Positions 1-7,218 of a stretch of 64,000 nt of DNA are shown one piece after another (the first letter of the stretch is position 1; the number at the start of each line of letters is the position of its first letter). Origin of the DNA: DASZTV01 sp036267875 (lineage in GTDB: Bacteria > Actinomycetota > Actinomycetes > JAFAQI01). Both the position numbers and the translations under genes were made by a program. The notes under the pieces were generated by a model. That model was not told the DNA's origin and did no database searches. It saw only the letters and a list, made by a program, of their open reading frames with translations. The stretch is from assembly GCA_036267875.1 (NCBI GenBank), contig DATAVE010000064.1:1-64000 (forward strand), given 5' to 3'.

Positions 1-190
1 GGAAGCGCGCGAGCGTCTCTCGATCGCCGGCCAGGTGGGCGTGAAGGACCTTGACGGCGACTCGCCGCTCGAGGCGGGTGTCGGTGGCCAGGTAGACCGA
101 CGCCATCCCACCGTGAGCGATGAAGGAGTCGACGGAGTACCTGCCGTCGAGCAGCCGACCGACCATCGGGTCGACCGGGGGCGCATCCAT
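1..190 (-). CDS. pknL: Ser/Thr protein kinase, PknB/PknL type (5' part only; continues past window edge)
   Basis: Only the first 63 codons are in the window, and the gene runs off the left edge. Reading the minus strand from the ATG at 190 gives the start of a Hanks-type kinase domain: a glycine-rich ATP loop (IAHGGMASVYLA, about residues 23-34), then the invariant catalytic lysine in RVAVKVL (about residue 47). A DGRY motif just before the loop is typical of actinobacterial PknB-family kinases. The symbol rests on context. In Mycobacterium, PknL lies beside Rv2175c, a small DNA-binding protein it phosphorylates, and a homologue of Rv2175c is at 4517 here. Activation loop, transmembrane and any sensor domains are outside the window, so the subfamily is inferred. 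Confidence 0.8.
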   Translation of the reverse strand, partial: MDAPPVDPMVGRLLDGRYSVDSFIAHGGMASVYLATDTRLERRVAVKVLHAHLAGDRETLARF

Positions 191-218
191 CACGCCGATT
201 CTAGGTGGCGCGTCGAGG

Positions 219-1169
219 TCAGAACCGTTCACGAAGCGCCATCACGTTGGCGACGTACTGCTTGGTCGATCGAAACATCCCGTGGTCGCGCACCGACTGG
301 AGTCCCTGGTAGTAGCCGGCGACGGCGAGTCGCTCAGACTTTGCCTCGTGCGTGAGCACCGACAGCAGTGCCACCCCGGCCGTGATGTTGTCTCTCGCGT
401 CGAGCAGGTCGAGCTGACGGTGTACGACGTCGGCGGACACATATGCCCCGGTGTAGGGCATGACCTGCATTGCCCCGATCGCGCCGACCGGCGACACCTC
501 GCGCATGTTGAAGCCGGACTCCTGCCAGGAGATGGCCAGGGCCAGCTTGTCGTCGAGGCCCCACTTCGCGGCGGTCGACCGGATCAGCGCTGCGACCCCG
601 TCGCGGGACGGCTCGGCGTGGCGATCGAGGATCCGCAGCTGCCGAGCGACCGAGGCGCTGATTTGCTGCTCGATCGTCGCGACGCGGTGCGGAATGGCCA
701 GACGCTCGCCCAGGACGATGACCAGGGACTTCGACAGGTGGTTGCGGCGGGCAATCGCCTCCGGCTTGACGTTGTAGTGCGCGGCCAGCCCGTCGACGGT
801 GTCGCCCGAGACCACCGTGTGCCAGATCGTCCCTAGATGACCGTGCGCCTTGTGGTGGCGGTGGTGATGGTGCGCGTGCCCGCTCGGCACGCGGAGCTGC
901 TGTCCGGCGTAGATGAGGTCGCCGTTGCCCGGCAGGTCGTTGAGCTCGATCAGCCGAGACACGGTGGTGTGGTAGCGCGCTGCGATCGCCGACAGCGTGT
1001 CGCCAGGGTGCACCCGGATCAGCGTGATGCTCGAGGCAGAGGCGGTGACAACGGCGGCAAGGACCAGCGGCATGACTACTGCGCGACGGCGCCAGGCATG
1101 ACCTGCGCCGCGGCGTGCGGCTGACTCTTCGCGCGGCGCAGCGTGGCGCGCACGGTGAGCCTGAAACAT
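219..1169 (-). CDS. Secreted LysM-domain lytic transglycosylase
   Basis: A 316-residue exported cell-wall hydrolase. A basic N-terminus and hydrophobic stretch (about residues 28-50) form a signal sequence or anchor. Two LysM peptidoglycan-binding repeats follow (about 52-95 and 115-160), each with the GDT-x(2,3)-A-x(2)-Y pattern. A His-rich linker separates them. The C-terminal part (about 190-316) is a soluble lytic transglycosylase (SLT/goose lysozyme) domain with the catalytic Glu in AISWQESGFN and the downstream GAIGAMQVMP motif. The ATG at 1169 is preferred over the adjacent TTG at 1172 because GGAG lies 7 nt upstream of it. It should cleave glycan strands outside the membrane. It is a single gene next to the kinase, not an obvious operon member. 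Confidence 0.88.
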   Translation of the reverse strand: MFQAHRARHAAPREESAARRGAGHAWRRRAVVMPLVLAAVVTASASSITLIRVHPGDTLSAIAARYHTTVSRLIELNDLPGNGDLIYAGQQLRVPSGHAHHHHRHHKAHGHLGTIWHTVVSGDTVDGLAAHYNVKPEAIARRNHLSKSLVIVLGERLAIPHRVATIEQQISASVARQLRILDRHAEPSRDGVAALIRSTAAKWGLDDKLALAISWQESGFNMREVSPVGAIGAMQVMPYTGAYVSADVVHRQLDLLDARDNITAGVALLSVLTHEAKSERLAVAGYYQGLQSVRDHGMFRSTKQYVANVMALRERF

Positions 1170-1289
1170 CAAGCTGCTCCTAGCTGTTGGAAAAACCAGT
1201 GCTCGGGGAAGCGGGCAGCGTGTCGATCAAGGTAACGCGGGTGTGGCGGATGAGGCGGATGTGACACGCCGTCTGGCACGATCTGGGGC

Positions 1290-2288
1290 ATGCCTGCGCC
1301 GTGGACCGTGCTCGCGCTTCCGCCGCTCGGTCTGGAGGTGCTCCAGATGATCTTCGCGGAGGTCGAAGCGGAGCTGATCGTCCCGGCCGACCGGACGCCC
1401 GCGGCCGCCATCGAGGCGATTCGCGGTGCCGACATCGTGCTCGGTGACTGGACGGCGACGTTGCGCGTCTCGGCGGACCTCGTCGCGGCTGCTTCTCGGC
1501 TTGCCTTTGTCCAGCAGCCGAGCGCCGGCATCGACGCGATCGATGTCGAAGCGTGCGGGCTGGCGGGGATCCCTGTCGCGAATGCGGGGAGCGCCAACGC
1601 CGTCAGCGTCGCCGAGTGGTGCGTCGGTGCGACGTTCGCGGTTCTGCGGTCCCTCGCTTACGGCGACCGTGAGGTGCACGCGGGCGGCTGGCCGCAGCTC
1701 GAGCTGGCCGGTCGCGGTGGCGGCGAGCTGACCGACCGCCGGGTCGGCATCATCGGGATGGGCCGGATCGGTCGCGAGTGCGCGACGCGCTACGTCGCGC
1801 TCGGCTGCGACGTCGCCTACTGGAGCCGAACCCGCCGCGACGACCTCGCTGAGTGTGGGGGAGCGCGATGGCTCGAGCTCGAGGACCTGCTTCGGCACTC
1901 CGAGGTGCTCGTCGTGGTGATCGGTCTTGGGGACCTCAGCCGTGGCCTGATCGGTCCAGAGCGCCTCGCGCTGCTGCCGCACGCGGCATACGTCGTCAAC
2001 GCCGCCCGCGGTGGGATCGTCGACGAGACGGCGCTGTTGGCTGCCATCCAGTCCGGAGCCATCGCTGGCGCGGCGCTGGACGTCTACGACATCGAGCCGC
2101 TGCCCGAGGACTCAGCGCTTCGTAAAGACGACCGGATCCTGCTCTCGCCACACGCGGCCGGCGCGACGCGTCAGGCGCAGACCAAGCTGATCGAGGCGGT
2201 GGTCGCCAATATCAAGCGAGCCGTCAGCGGTGAGGCAGTGATCGATGTCGTCAACGGGGTGGATCCGGCCATCCGCCGTCGGGACTAG
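1290..2288 (+). CDS. D-isomer-specific 2-hydroxyacid dehydrogenase
   Basis: A 332-residue NAD(P)-dependent oxidoreductase. The Rossmann nucleotide-binding motif GMGRIG is at about residue 155. The family's three catalytic residues are visible: Arg in NAARGGIVDE, Glu in YDIEPLP and His in LSPHAAG. Substrate (phosphoglycerate-like, glyoxylate/hydroxypyruvate or other) cannot be told from sequence. At 332 residues it lacks the ACT domain of SerA. Its stop codon overlaps the stop of thiG on the other strand within a CTAG palindrome. A CACGAT hexamer 7 nt before the ATG could be a -10 box for a leaderless message; no Shine-Dalgarno is seen. Confidence 0.85.
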   Translation: MPAPWTVLALPPLGLEVLQMIFAEVEAELIVPADRTPAAAIEAIRGADIVLGDWTATLRVSADLVAAASRLAFVQQPSAGIDAIDVEACGLAGIPVANAGSANAVSVAEWCVGATFAVLRSLAYGDREVHAGGWPQLELAGRGGGELTDRRVGIIGMGRIGRECATRYVALGCDVAYWSRTRRDDLAECGGARWLELEDLLRHSEVLVVVIGLGDLSRGLIGPERLALLPHAAYVVNAARGGIVDETALLAAIQSGAIAGAALDVYDIEPLPEDSALRKDDRILLSPHAAGATRQAQTKLIEAVVANIKRAVSGEAVIDVVNGVDPAIRRRD

Positions 2289-3061
2289 TAGTCGCCCATC
2301 AGGCCGTCGACGGGTGACGACGCCTGGGCGTGCCAGCGGCGGGGGATCCGTCCGGCTGCATGGGCGAGCCGTCCCGCTTCGACAGCTCTTGCCATTGCCG
2401 CGGCCATCACGGCGGGCTGCTGCGCCCGGGTGACGGCTGATGCCACGAGCACGCCGGAGCAGCCGAGCTCCATCGCCATCGCGGCCTCACTCGCTGTACC
2501 GATCCCAGCGTCGAGGATCACCGGTACGCCGGCTCGCTCGACGATCATCGCGATGTTGTGCGGGTTGCGAATCCCCAGACCCGAGCCGATCGGTGCGCCT
2601 AGCGGCATCACAGCAGCACACCCGGCAGCCTCCAGCCGCGCCGCGAGGATGGGGTCATCGTTCGTATAGGGCAGTACGACGAAGCCATCGGCGACACAAC
2701 GCTCCGCGGCGTCGAGCAACTCGATGGGATCGGGCAGCAGCGTGTGCTCGTCCGCGATGACCTCGAGCTTGATCCAGTCGGTCTCGAGTGCCTCGCGCGC
2801 GAGCCTCGCGGTCAGCAGAGCCTCCGCGGCAGTCGCGCATCCGGCCGTGTTCGGCAGTACACGAATGTCGAGCCGGCGTACGACATCGAGCACCGATCCT
2901 GCGGCGTTCGGGTCGACCCGGCGCATCGCCATTGTCGTGAGCTGCGTACCGCTTGCCACGAGTGCGGACTCCAGTGCGTCGAGGCTCGTCGCACCGCCGG
3001 TGCCCATGATCAAGCGCGACGTCAGCTCGACATCGGCAATCACGAATGGGTCGTCGGACAC
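2285..3061 (-). CDS. thiG: Thiazole synthase ThiG
   Basis: A 258-residue TIM-barrel enzyme that forms the thiazole phosphate of thiamine from deoxyxylulose 5-phosphate, dehydroglycine (supplied by ThiO) and ThiS-thiocarboxylate. Family signatures are MGTGGATS near the N-terminus, the Schiff-base lysine in WIKLEV, the PNTAGC motif, the phosphate-binding APIGSGLGI segment, and DAGIGTASEAA. The GTG start directly abuts the thiS stop (TGA then GTG, no gap), so translation is probably coupled. It is the last gene of the thiO-thiS-thiG operon under the TPP riboswitch. Confidence 0.95.
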   Translation of the reverse strand: MSDDPFVIADVELTSRLIMGTGGATSLDALESALVASGTQLTTMAMRRVDPNAAGSVLDVVRRLDIRVLPNTAGCATAAEALLTARLAREALETDWIKLEVIADEHTLLPDPIELLDAAERCVADGFVVLPYTNDDPILAARLEAAGCAAVMPLGAPIGSGLGIRNPHNIAMIVERAGVPVILDAGIGTASEAAMAMELGCSGVLVASAVTRAQQPAVMAAAMARAVEAGRLAHAAGRIPRRWHAQASSPVDGLMGDY

Positions 3062-3262
3062 TCAGCCTCCTTGTACGGCGGTCAGGACCTCGATGCGGTC
3101 GCCGGCCGCGAGGGATCGGTTGGCCCACTCACCGCGAGGGACGACCTCATCGTTGAGGGCGACCGCGCATCCGGTGTCACTCGCGGTTAGCAGCGCGATG
3201 AGGTCGACGATCCGAGCGTCGGCCGCCACGACCTGTTCATTGCCGTTGAGGCGGATCCTCAT
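3062..3262 (-). CDS. thiS: Sulfur carrier protein ThiS
   Basis: A 66-residue ubiquitin-fold protein ending in the diagnostic Gly-Gly, which is adenylated and converted to a thiocarboxylate to deliver sulfur to ThiG. The sequence starts MRIRLNGNEQ, the beta-grasp pattern expected of ThiS/MoaD, and its length is normal. The ATG overlaps the thiO stop (ATGA) and the stop abuts thiG, so all three genes are translationally coupled. The adenylyltransferase partner (ThiF/MoeB) is not in the window. Confidence 0.94.
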   Translation of the reverse strand: MRIRLNGNEQVVAADARIVDLIALLTASDTGCAVALNDEVVPRGEWANRSLAAGDRIEVLTAVQGG

Positions 3263-4395
3263 GCCGTCACTGCTCCGAAGCGAGTCGGTGCAACTGCCCA
3301 GCCTTCGGTCGATCCGCTGCCGGTGATCTCGTCGGCGATGAGGTCGGCGGTGATCGGAGCGAGCAGTACGCCGTTGCGGTAGTGGCCGGTTGCGACGTAG
3401 AGCCCAGCGACGCCATGCACTGGGCCGATTATCGGTCGGTTGTCAGGCGATCCCGGCCGCAGGCCGGCGATCGACTCGACGAGCTCCAGCTCGTCGACGA
3501 GCGGAAGGATCGCGCGGGCGTCGCGAAGCAGCTCGCGGACCGCGCCGGCCCGCACCGTCGTATCGAAGCCGTGCTCCTCGACCGTCGCACCGACGACGAG
3601 CTCGCCGCTCTTGCGCGGTACGAGATAGATCTCGTGACCGTTGACGAAGCCGCGGACGCTGCGGGTGGGCAGTTCGACGTCACCGCGGGTGCGCAGTCGG
3701 AGGATCTCTCCCTTCACCGGGCGGACTGGTGGTCGGGCCGAGTCGGGGACCCCCTCGATCTGGGACGACCACGGTCCGGCGGCGAGGAGGACCGTCGGCG
3801 CAGAAAGCGTTGAGCCATCGCCCAGCCCTACGCCGCTGACCTTGTCGTCGATCACGTCGAGTGCGGCGACTCGGTCATGAACGACGGCCGGGCCGAGTGC
3901 GGCAATCAGCGCGTCGGTGAGGCGGCGGTTGTCGACGGAGTGGTCGCTGGCGGCGAGCAGTCCGCAGCGGATGTCCGGGCTCAGGGCCGGCTCGAGCGCC
4001 CGGGCCTCGCGCGACGTGAGCATCGAGGCGTCGAGTCCGAGCGAGGTCTGGAAGTCGTGCAGGTCGACGAGTATCGCGCGATCGCCCGAATCGGTCGCGA
4101 CGAGCAGCGTGCCTTCCGTCCGCAGTCCGACCGAGTGGCCGGTAGCGGCTTCGAGGTCTGCCACGAAGGCTGGGTAACGACGCAGTGACTCGAGTGCGAG
4201 CTCGAGCAGCGGCTCCTCGCCGTACTTCACCTCGGTGACCGGCGCGAGCATCCCGGCTGCCACATGCGAGGCCGCACTGGCCGGCGCCGGGTCGACTACC
4301 GCGACGCTCAGGCCCCGTTGGGTCAGCCGCCAACCGCAGGCCAGACCGATGACGCCGCCGCCGATCACGACGACGTCGCACGACCCGTCATCCAT
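3259..4395 (-). CDS. thiO: Glycine oxidase ThiO
   Basis: A 378-residue FAD-dependent DAO-family oxidase that converts glycine to dehydroglycine for aerobic thiazole synthesis. The N-terminal dinucleotide-binding motif is VVIGGGVIGLACGW (about residues 9-22). C-terminal GLRPGSPDNRPIIG and ATGHYRNGVLLAP are characteristic of ThiO. The reading frame stays open about 200 bp further upstream, but that part covers the TPP riboswitch. The ATG at 4395 is therefore chosen: it sits 10 nt after GGGAG and the protein then begins just before the FAD motif. First gene of thiO-thiS-thiG. Confidence 0.93.
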   Translation of the reverse strand: MDDGSCDVVVIGGGVIGLACGWRLTQRGLSVAVVDPAPASAASHVAAGMLAPVTEVKYGEEPLLELALESLRRYPAFVADLEAATGHSVGLRTEGTLLVATDSGDRAILVDLHDFQTSLGLDASMLTSREARALEPALSPDIRCGLLAASDHSVDNRRLTDALIAALGPAVVHDRVAALDVIDDKVSGVGLGDGSTLSAPTVLLAAGPWSSQIEGVPDSARPPVRPVKGEILRLRTRGDVELPTRSVRGFVNGHEIYLVPRKSGELVVGATVEEHGFDTTVRAGAVRELLRDARAILPLVDELELVESIAGLRPGSPDNRPIIGPVHGVAGLYVATGHYRNGVLLAPITADLIADEITGSGSTEGWAVAPTRFGAVTA

Positions 4396-4402
4396 GGCGA
4401 CA

Positions 4403-4488
4403 CGACTCCCTTCGCCGGCATTACCCGGATCAGGTTCAGCGGTCGACGGCTGTCGCCGTCCTCTCAGCCAAGTGGCTCCCGCGCAGAC
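4403..4488 (-). promoter_or_regulatory. TPP (THI-box) riboswitch upstream of thiO
   Basis: On the minus strand the conserved thi-box elements appear in order. GGAGCC and GGCTGAGAGG form the 5' half, then a short hairpin (GACGGC/GCCGTC). CTGAACCTGATC, CGGGTAATGCCGG and CGAAGGGAGTC form the 3' half. These match the TPP aptamer consensus closely. The last conserved segment (AAGGGAG) is also the likely Shine-Dalgarno of thiO, ending 10 nt before its ATG. Ligand binding could therefore hide the ribosome site directly, giving translational control. No separate terminator hairpin fits between aptamer and start. Confidence 0.93.
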
Positions 4489-4503
4489 GCCACGGTACGC
4501 CCG

Positions 4504-4519
4504 TAGGGTTGGCGATGTG
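4504..4519 (+). promoter_or_regulatory. Candidate -10 box for a leaderless transcript (Rv2175c-like gene)
   Basis: TAGGGT (4504-4509) fits TAnnnT and lies 7 nt before the GTG at 4517, with no Shine-Dalgarno between. Transcription would start at or next to the start codon. No convincing -35 box. Confidence 0.45.
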
Positions 4520-4867
4520 GAGCTCGTCGAACTCAGCGCGGAGTGGCTGACCATTGGCGACCTCGCTGTCCGCCTCGAACAGCGGCCGAGTCGCATCAAG
4601 GACCTGATCCGCGAGCGGAAGCTCGTCGTGGTCGATGTCGGTGACCCGCCGAAGCCGAGCGTACCGATCGAGTTCCTTCACGACGGCGAGCTGATCAAGG
4701 GCCTGCCCGGTGCGCTGACGGTTCTTGCCGACGCGGGCTACTCGCCAGAACAGGCGGTGCGCTGGCTGCTCACCGAGAACGATCTGCTTCCCGGGCGACC
4801 GGTCGACTACATGGCCGCCGGGCGGCACACCGCGGTCAAGCGGGTCGCCATGTCCCTGGCGTTCTAG
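4517..4867 (+). CDS. Rv2175c-like DNA-binding protein (winged helix-turn-helix)
   Basis: A 116-residue protein with an N-terminal helix-turn-helix (about residues 8-45, ending in RIKDLIRERKLV) and a C-terminal helical segment ending in HTAVKRVAMSLAF. This architecture matches Mycobacterium Rv2175c, a DNA-binding protein phosphorylated by the neighbouring kinase PknL. Here the pknL-like gene lies about 4.3 kb away with the thiamine operon and others between. GTG at 4517 is preferred because a -10-like TAGGGT sits 7 nt upstream and the protein then starts where family members do. Target genes are unknown. It faces thiO divergently, with the TPP riboswitch between them. Confidence 0.8.
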   Translation: MELVELSAEWLTIGDLAVRLEQRPSRIKDLIRERKLVVVDVGDPPKPSVPIEFLHDGELIKGLPGALTVLADAGYSPEQAVRWLLTENDLLPGRPVDYMAAGRHTAVKRVAMSLAF

Positions 4868-4872
4868 CCGGC

Positions 4873-5514
4873 GTGGATCGCCGGACCAGGCTCGCTGACG
4901 CGAGGCTGTATCTCTGCACGGATGGCCGCCGCGATCGTGGTGACCTTGCGGACTTCCTCGACGCCGCGCTGGCTGGCGGGGTCGACATCGTCCAGCTGCG
5001 CGAGAAGGGTCTCGAAGCGCGCGAAGAGCTCGCCCTCGCCGAGGTGTTCGCGGATGCTGCGCGGCGTCACGGCGCGTTGTTCGCCGTGAATGACCGCGCC
5101 GACATTGCACGCGTCTGCGGCGCCGACGTGCTGCATGTCGGGCAGGGCGACCTGCCCGCAGACATCGCCCGCGAGCTTGTCGGCGACGATGTCCTGATCG
5201 GTCTCTCGTCGCACACCAACGACGAGGCGACCGCAGCTGCTACTTCGGCGGCTGTCGACTACTTCTGCGTCGGCCCGACCTGGCCGACACCGACCAAGCC
5301 AGGTCGGCCCGCGCCCGGCCTTCCGCTCGTCGCGCACACGGCCGGTCTTGCTGCCGACAAGCCCTGGTTCGCCATCGGCGGGATCGACCAAACGAACCTC
5401 GACCAGGTCATCCAGGCAGGTGCTCGCCGGATCGTCGTCGTGCGCGCCATCACCGAGGCCGAGAACCCGAAGGTGGCCGCGCAGTATCTCGCGCAGCGCG
5501 TCCGCGGCGCATGA
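4873..5514 (+). CDS. thiE: Thiamine-phosphate synthase ThiE
   Basis: A 213-residue TIM-barrel enzyme that joins hydroxymethylpyrimidine diphosphate and thiazole phosphate to give thiamine phosphate. Visible signatures are VQLREKG, the magnesium/phosphate-site VNDRADIA, HVGQGDLP, YFCVGPTWPTPTKPG, and FAIGGI near the C-terminus. The GTG start lies 5 bp after the Rv2175c-like gene and the stop overlaps crtYc (ATGA). It is therefore co-transcribed with carotenoid genes and is not under the thiO riboswitch. Confidence 0.93.
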   Translation: MDRRTRLADARLYLCTDGRRDRGDLADFLDAALAGGVDIVQLREKGLEAREELALAEVFADAARRHGALFAVNDRADIARVCGADVLHVGQGDLPADIARELVGDDVLIGLSSHTNDEATAAATSAAVDYFCVGPTWPTPTKPGRPAPGLPLVAHTAGLAADKPWFAIGGIDQTNLDQVIQAGARRIVVVRAITEAENPKVAAQYLAQRVRGA

Positions 5515-5825
5515 CCTATCTGCTCGTGATGGCGGGCTGCGCCGTCGTCACCCTTCCGCTGGAGCTCGTCCTACGGGCCCGCGTGTATGCGCGCTGGCGT
5601 CGCTTGCTGCTCACCTTGCTGCCGGTGCTCGCGGTCTTCGTCACGTGGGATGCACTGTCGATCCACGCCGGCTTCTGGAGCTATCGGCACCTGACCGGCG
5701 TACGGATCGGCAACCTGCCGATCGAAGAGCTGGTCTTCTTCGTCGTCGTACCGGTCTGTTCACTGCTGACGTTCGAGGCGGTGCGCCGGCTCCGTCCGTC
5801 GTGGTTCGGCGAGGACGACGAGTGA
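5511..5825 (+). CDS. crtYc: Lycopene cyclase subunit CrtYc (heterodimeric type)
   Basis: A 104-residue membrane protein with three predicted helices and the PIEELVFF motif that marks the small-subunit lycopene cyclases of actinobacteria (fused in the fungal bifunctional CarRA enzymes). With CrtYd it cyclises the ends of lycopene. Overlaps thiE by 4 bases (ATGA) and crtYd by 4 bases (GTGA), implying coupled translation and equal subunit amounts. Whether the product is beta- or epsilon-type rings cannot be read from sequence. Confidence 0.9.
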   Translation: MTYLLVMAGCAVVTLPLELVLRARVYARWRRLLLTLLPVLAVFVTWDALSIHAGFWSYRHLTGVRIGNLPIEELVFFVVVPVCSLLTFEAVRRLRPSWFGEDDE

Positions 5826-6148
5826 CCTACACCGATGCGGCCGCGATCGGTGTGGCCTTCGCCGTTGCCCTCGATCTGGTGGTGCTGCGGACGAATCTGT
5901 TGCGCCGCAAGGGATTCTGGGCCTCCTACGCCATCATCATCTGCTTCCAGCTCCTCGTGAACGGCATCCTCACCGGCGACAAGCTCGTCGTCTATTCGCC
6001 GCACGCGATCCTTGGCAACGCGACGCCTCACCTGTTCGGCGACTGGCGAATCGCCGATGGTCCGGTCGAGGACCTGCTGTTCGGCTTCTCTCTCGTCGTA
6101 CAGACGCTGTCGTGGTGGACCTGGTGGGGCCGCCGTGCCCCGCAATGA
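5822..6148 (+). CDS. crtYd: Lycopene cyclase subunit CrtYd (heterodimeric type)
   Basis: A 108-residue three-helix membrane protein and partner of CrtYc. It carries the second acidic motif, GPVEDLLFG, and the family ending QTLSWWTWW. The GTG at 5822 overlaps the crtYc stop (GTGA). The reading frame stays open upstream, but that region is crtYc in another frame. The last 14 bases overlap the downstream AlkZ-like gene. Confidence 0.89.
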   Translation: MTYTDAAAIGVAFAVALDLVVLRTNLLRRKGFWASYAIIICFQLLVNGILTGDKLVVYSPHAILGNATPHLFGDWRIADGPVEDLLFGFSLVVQTLSWWTWWGRRAPQ

Positions 6149-7196
6149 CGCGCTGCATGCCGCGCGGCTGACCGCACAGTTGCTTGCGGGCGACAAGGTC
6201 GGTACGCCGGAAGCCGTAGTCGAACGGGTGCTCGCCGTCCAGGGCCAGGATCCGCGCGGCTTTCGGCTAGCGATTCGCGCGCGGTCGGCCGGGCTGTCCG
6301 CGGCGGATGTCGACTCGGCGCTGACCGATCGACGATCGCTCGTCGTCACCTGGCTCAACCGGGGCACGCTGCACCTCGTCCGAGCAGAGGACTACTGGTG
6401 GCTGCATCCATTGACCACCCCGCAGCTCACAACCGGCAGTGAGACCCGGCTTCGCCAGGAGGGTGTGTCGCCGATTCAGGCCGAGCGTGGTGTCGAGATC
6501 ATCGCGGCCGAGGTCGCGCGTGGCCCGCGGACTCGTGACGAGCTGCGGGACGCGCTGGACAACGCGGGCATTGTCACCGCCGGACAGGCGACCTATCACC
6601 TGCTCTTCCTCGCGGCGCTGCGCGGCGACCTGGTGCGAGGACCGATGCGTGGCAATGAGCAGGCGTTCGTCGGCGCCGTGGACTGGTTGGGTCCGGCGCC
6701 TGAGCCGTTGGAGCGATCGGAGGCTCTCGCAACGCTCGCCCTGCGCTACCTCGCGGGCCACGGTCCGGCGGCCGCCCAGGACCTGGCGAAGTGGGCGGGG
6801 ATCACCTTGCGTGATGCCCGAGCCGGGCTTGCCGCGGGGGACGGTGTCGTCGAGATCTCAGACGGCCTGTTCGGCCTTGCTGATCGAGAGCAACCTGCGC
6901 CCATCCCGTCGCCGCGGTTGCTCGGACCCTTCGACCCGCTCCTGCTCGGATGGGCATCGCGCGCCGACGTCGTCGGCCTTGCGACGGGCCTCGTCACGAA
7001 CAATGGCCTGTTCCGGCCCTTTGCGATGGTCGGCGGCCGGGCCGTCGCCACCTGGGGCCTAGCCGGCGGCAAGGTCGAGATCAAGCTGTTTGAGCCCATC
7101 AAGGTCTCTGCGCAAAAGGCGCTGATGGCAGACGCGCGCGACGTGCTTCGCTACCTGAGTCTTCCCGATGCGGATGGCACATGCGTACTGCCATAG
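6135..7196 (+). CDS. AlkZ/YcaQ-family winged-helix DNA glycosylase-like protein
   Basis: A 353-residue protein of the winged helix DNA-binding domain (HTH_42) family. AlkZ and AlkX/YcaQ, which excise bulky alkylated bases and open interstrand crosslinks, belong to it. A Gln-x-Gln motif (LAVQGQDPRG, Q36 and Q38) sits where AlkZ has its catalytic QxQ (Q37, Q39). NRGTLHLV and LGPFDPLLLGW are family-typical. The GTG at 6135 is inside the end of crtYd (14-nt overlap), so it is probably co-expressed with it. An ATG 10 nt later is out of frame. Glycosylase activity is inferred from the motif; uncharacterised paralogues are common in actinobacteria. It ends 22 bp from the convergent crtB. Confidence 0.78.
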   Translation: MPRNDALHAARLTAQLLAGDKVGTPEAVVERVLAVQGQDPRGFRLAIRARSAGLSAADVDSALTDRRSLVVTWLNRGTLHLVRAEDYWWLHPLTTPQLTTGSETRLRQEGVSPIQAERGVEIIAAEVARGPRTRDELRDALDNAGIVTAGQATYHLLFLAALRGDLVRGPMRGNEQAFVGAVDWLGPAPEPLERSEALATLALRYLAGHGPAAAQDLAKWAGITLRDARAGLAAGDGVVEISDGLFGLADREQPAPIPSPRLLGPFDPLLLGWASRADVVGLATGLVTNNGLFRPFAMVGGRAVATWGLAGGKVEIKLFEPIKVSAQKALMADARDVLRYLSLPDADGTCVLP

Positions 7197-7218
7197 CGAT
7201 ACCTATGTGCCATGCGCT

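Noticed and set aside
4396..4599. Upstream extension of thiO to a start at 4599.
   Set aside because: It would translate the TPP riboswitch; the ATG at 4395 has a ribosome site and begins the FAD domain.
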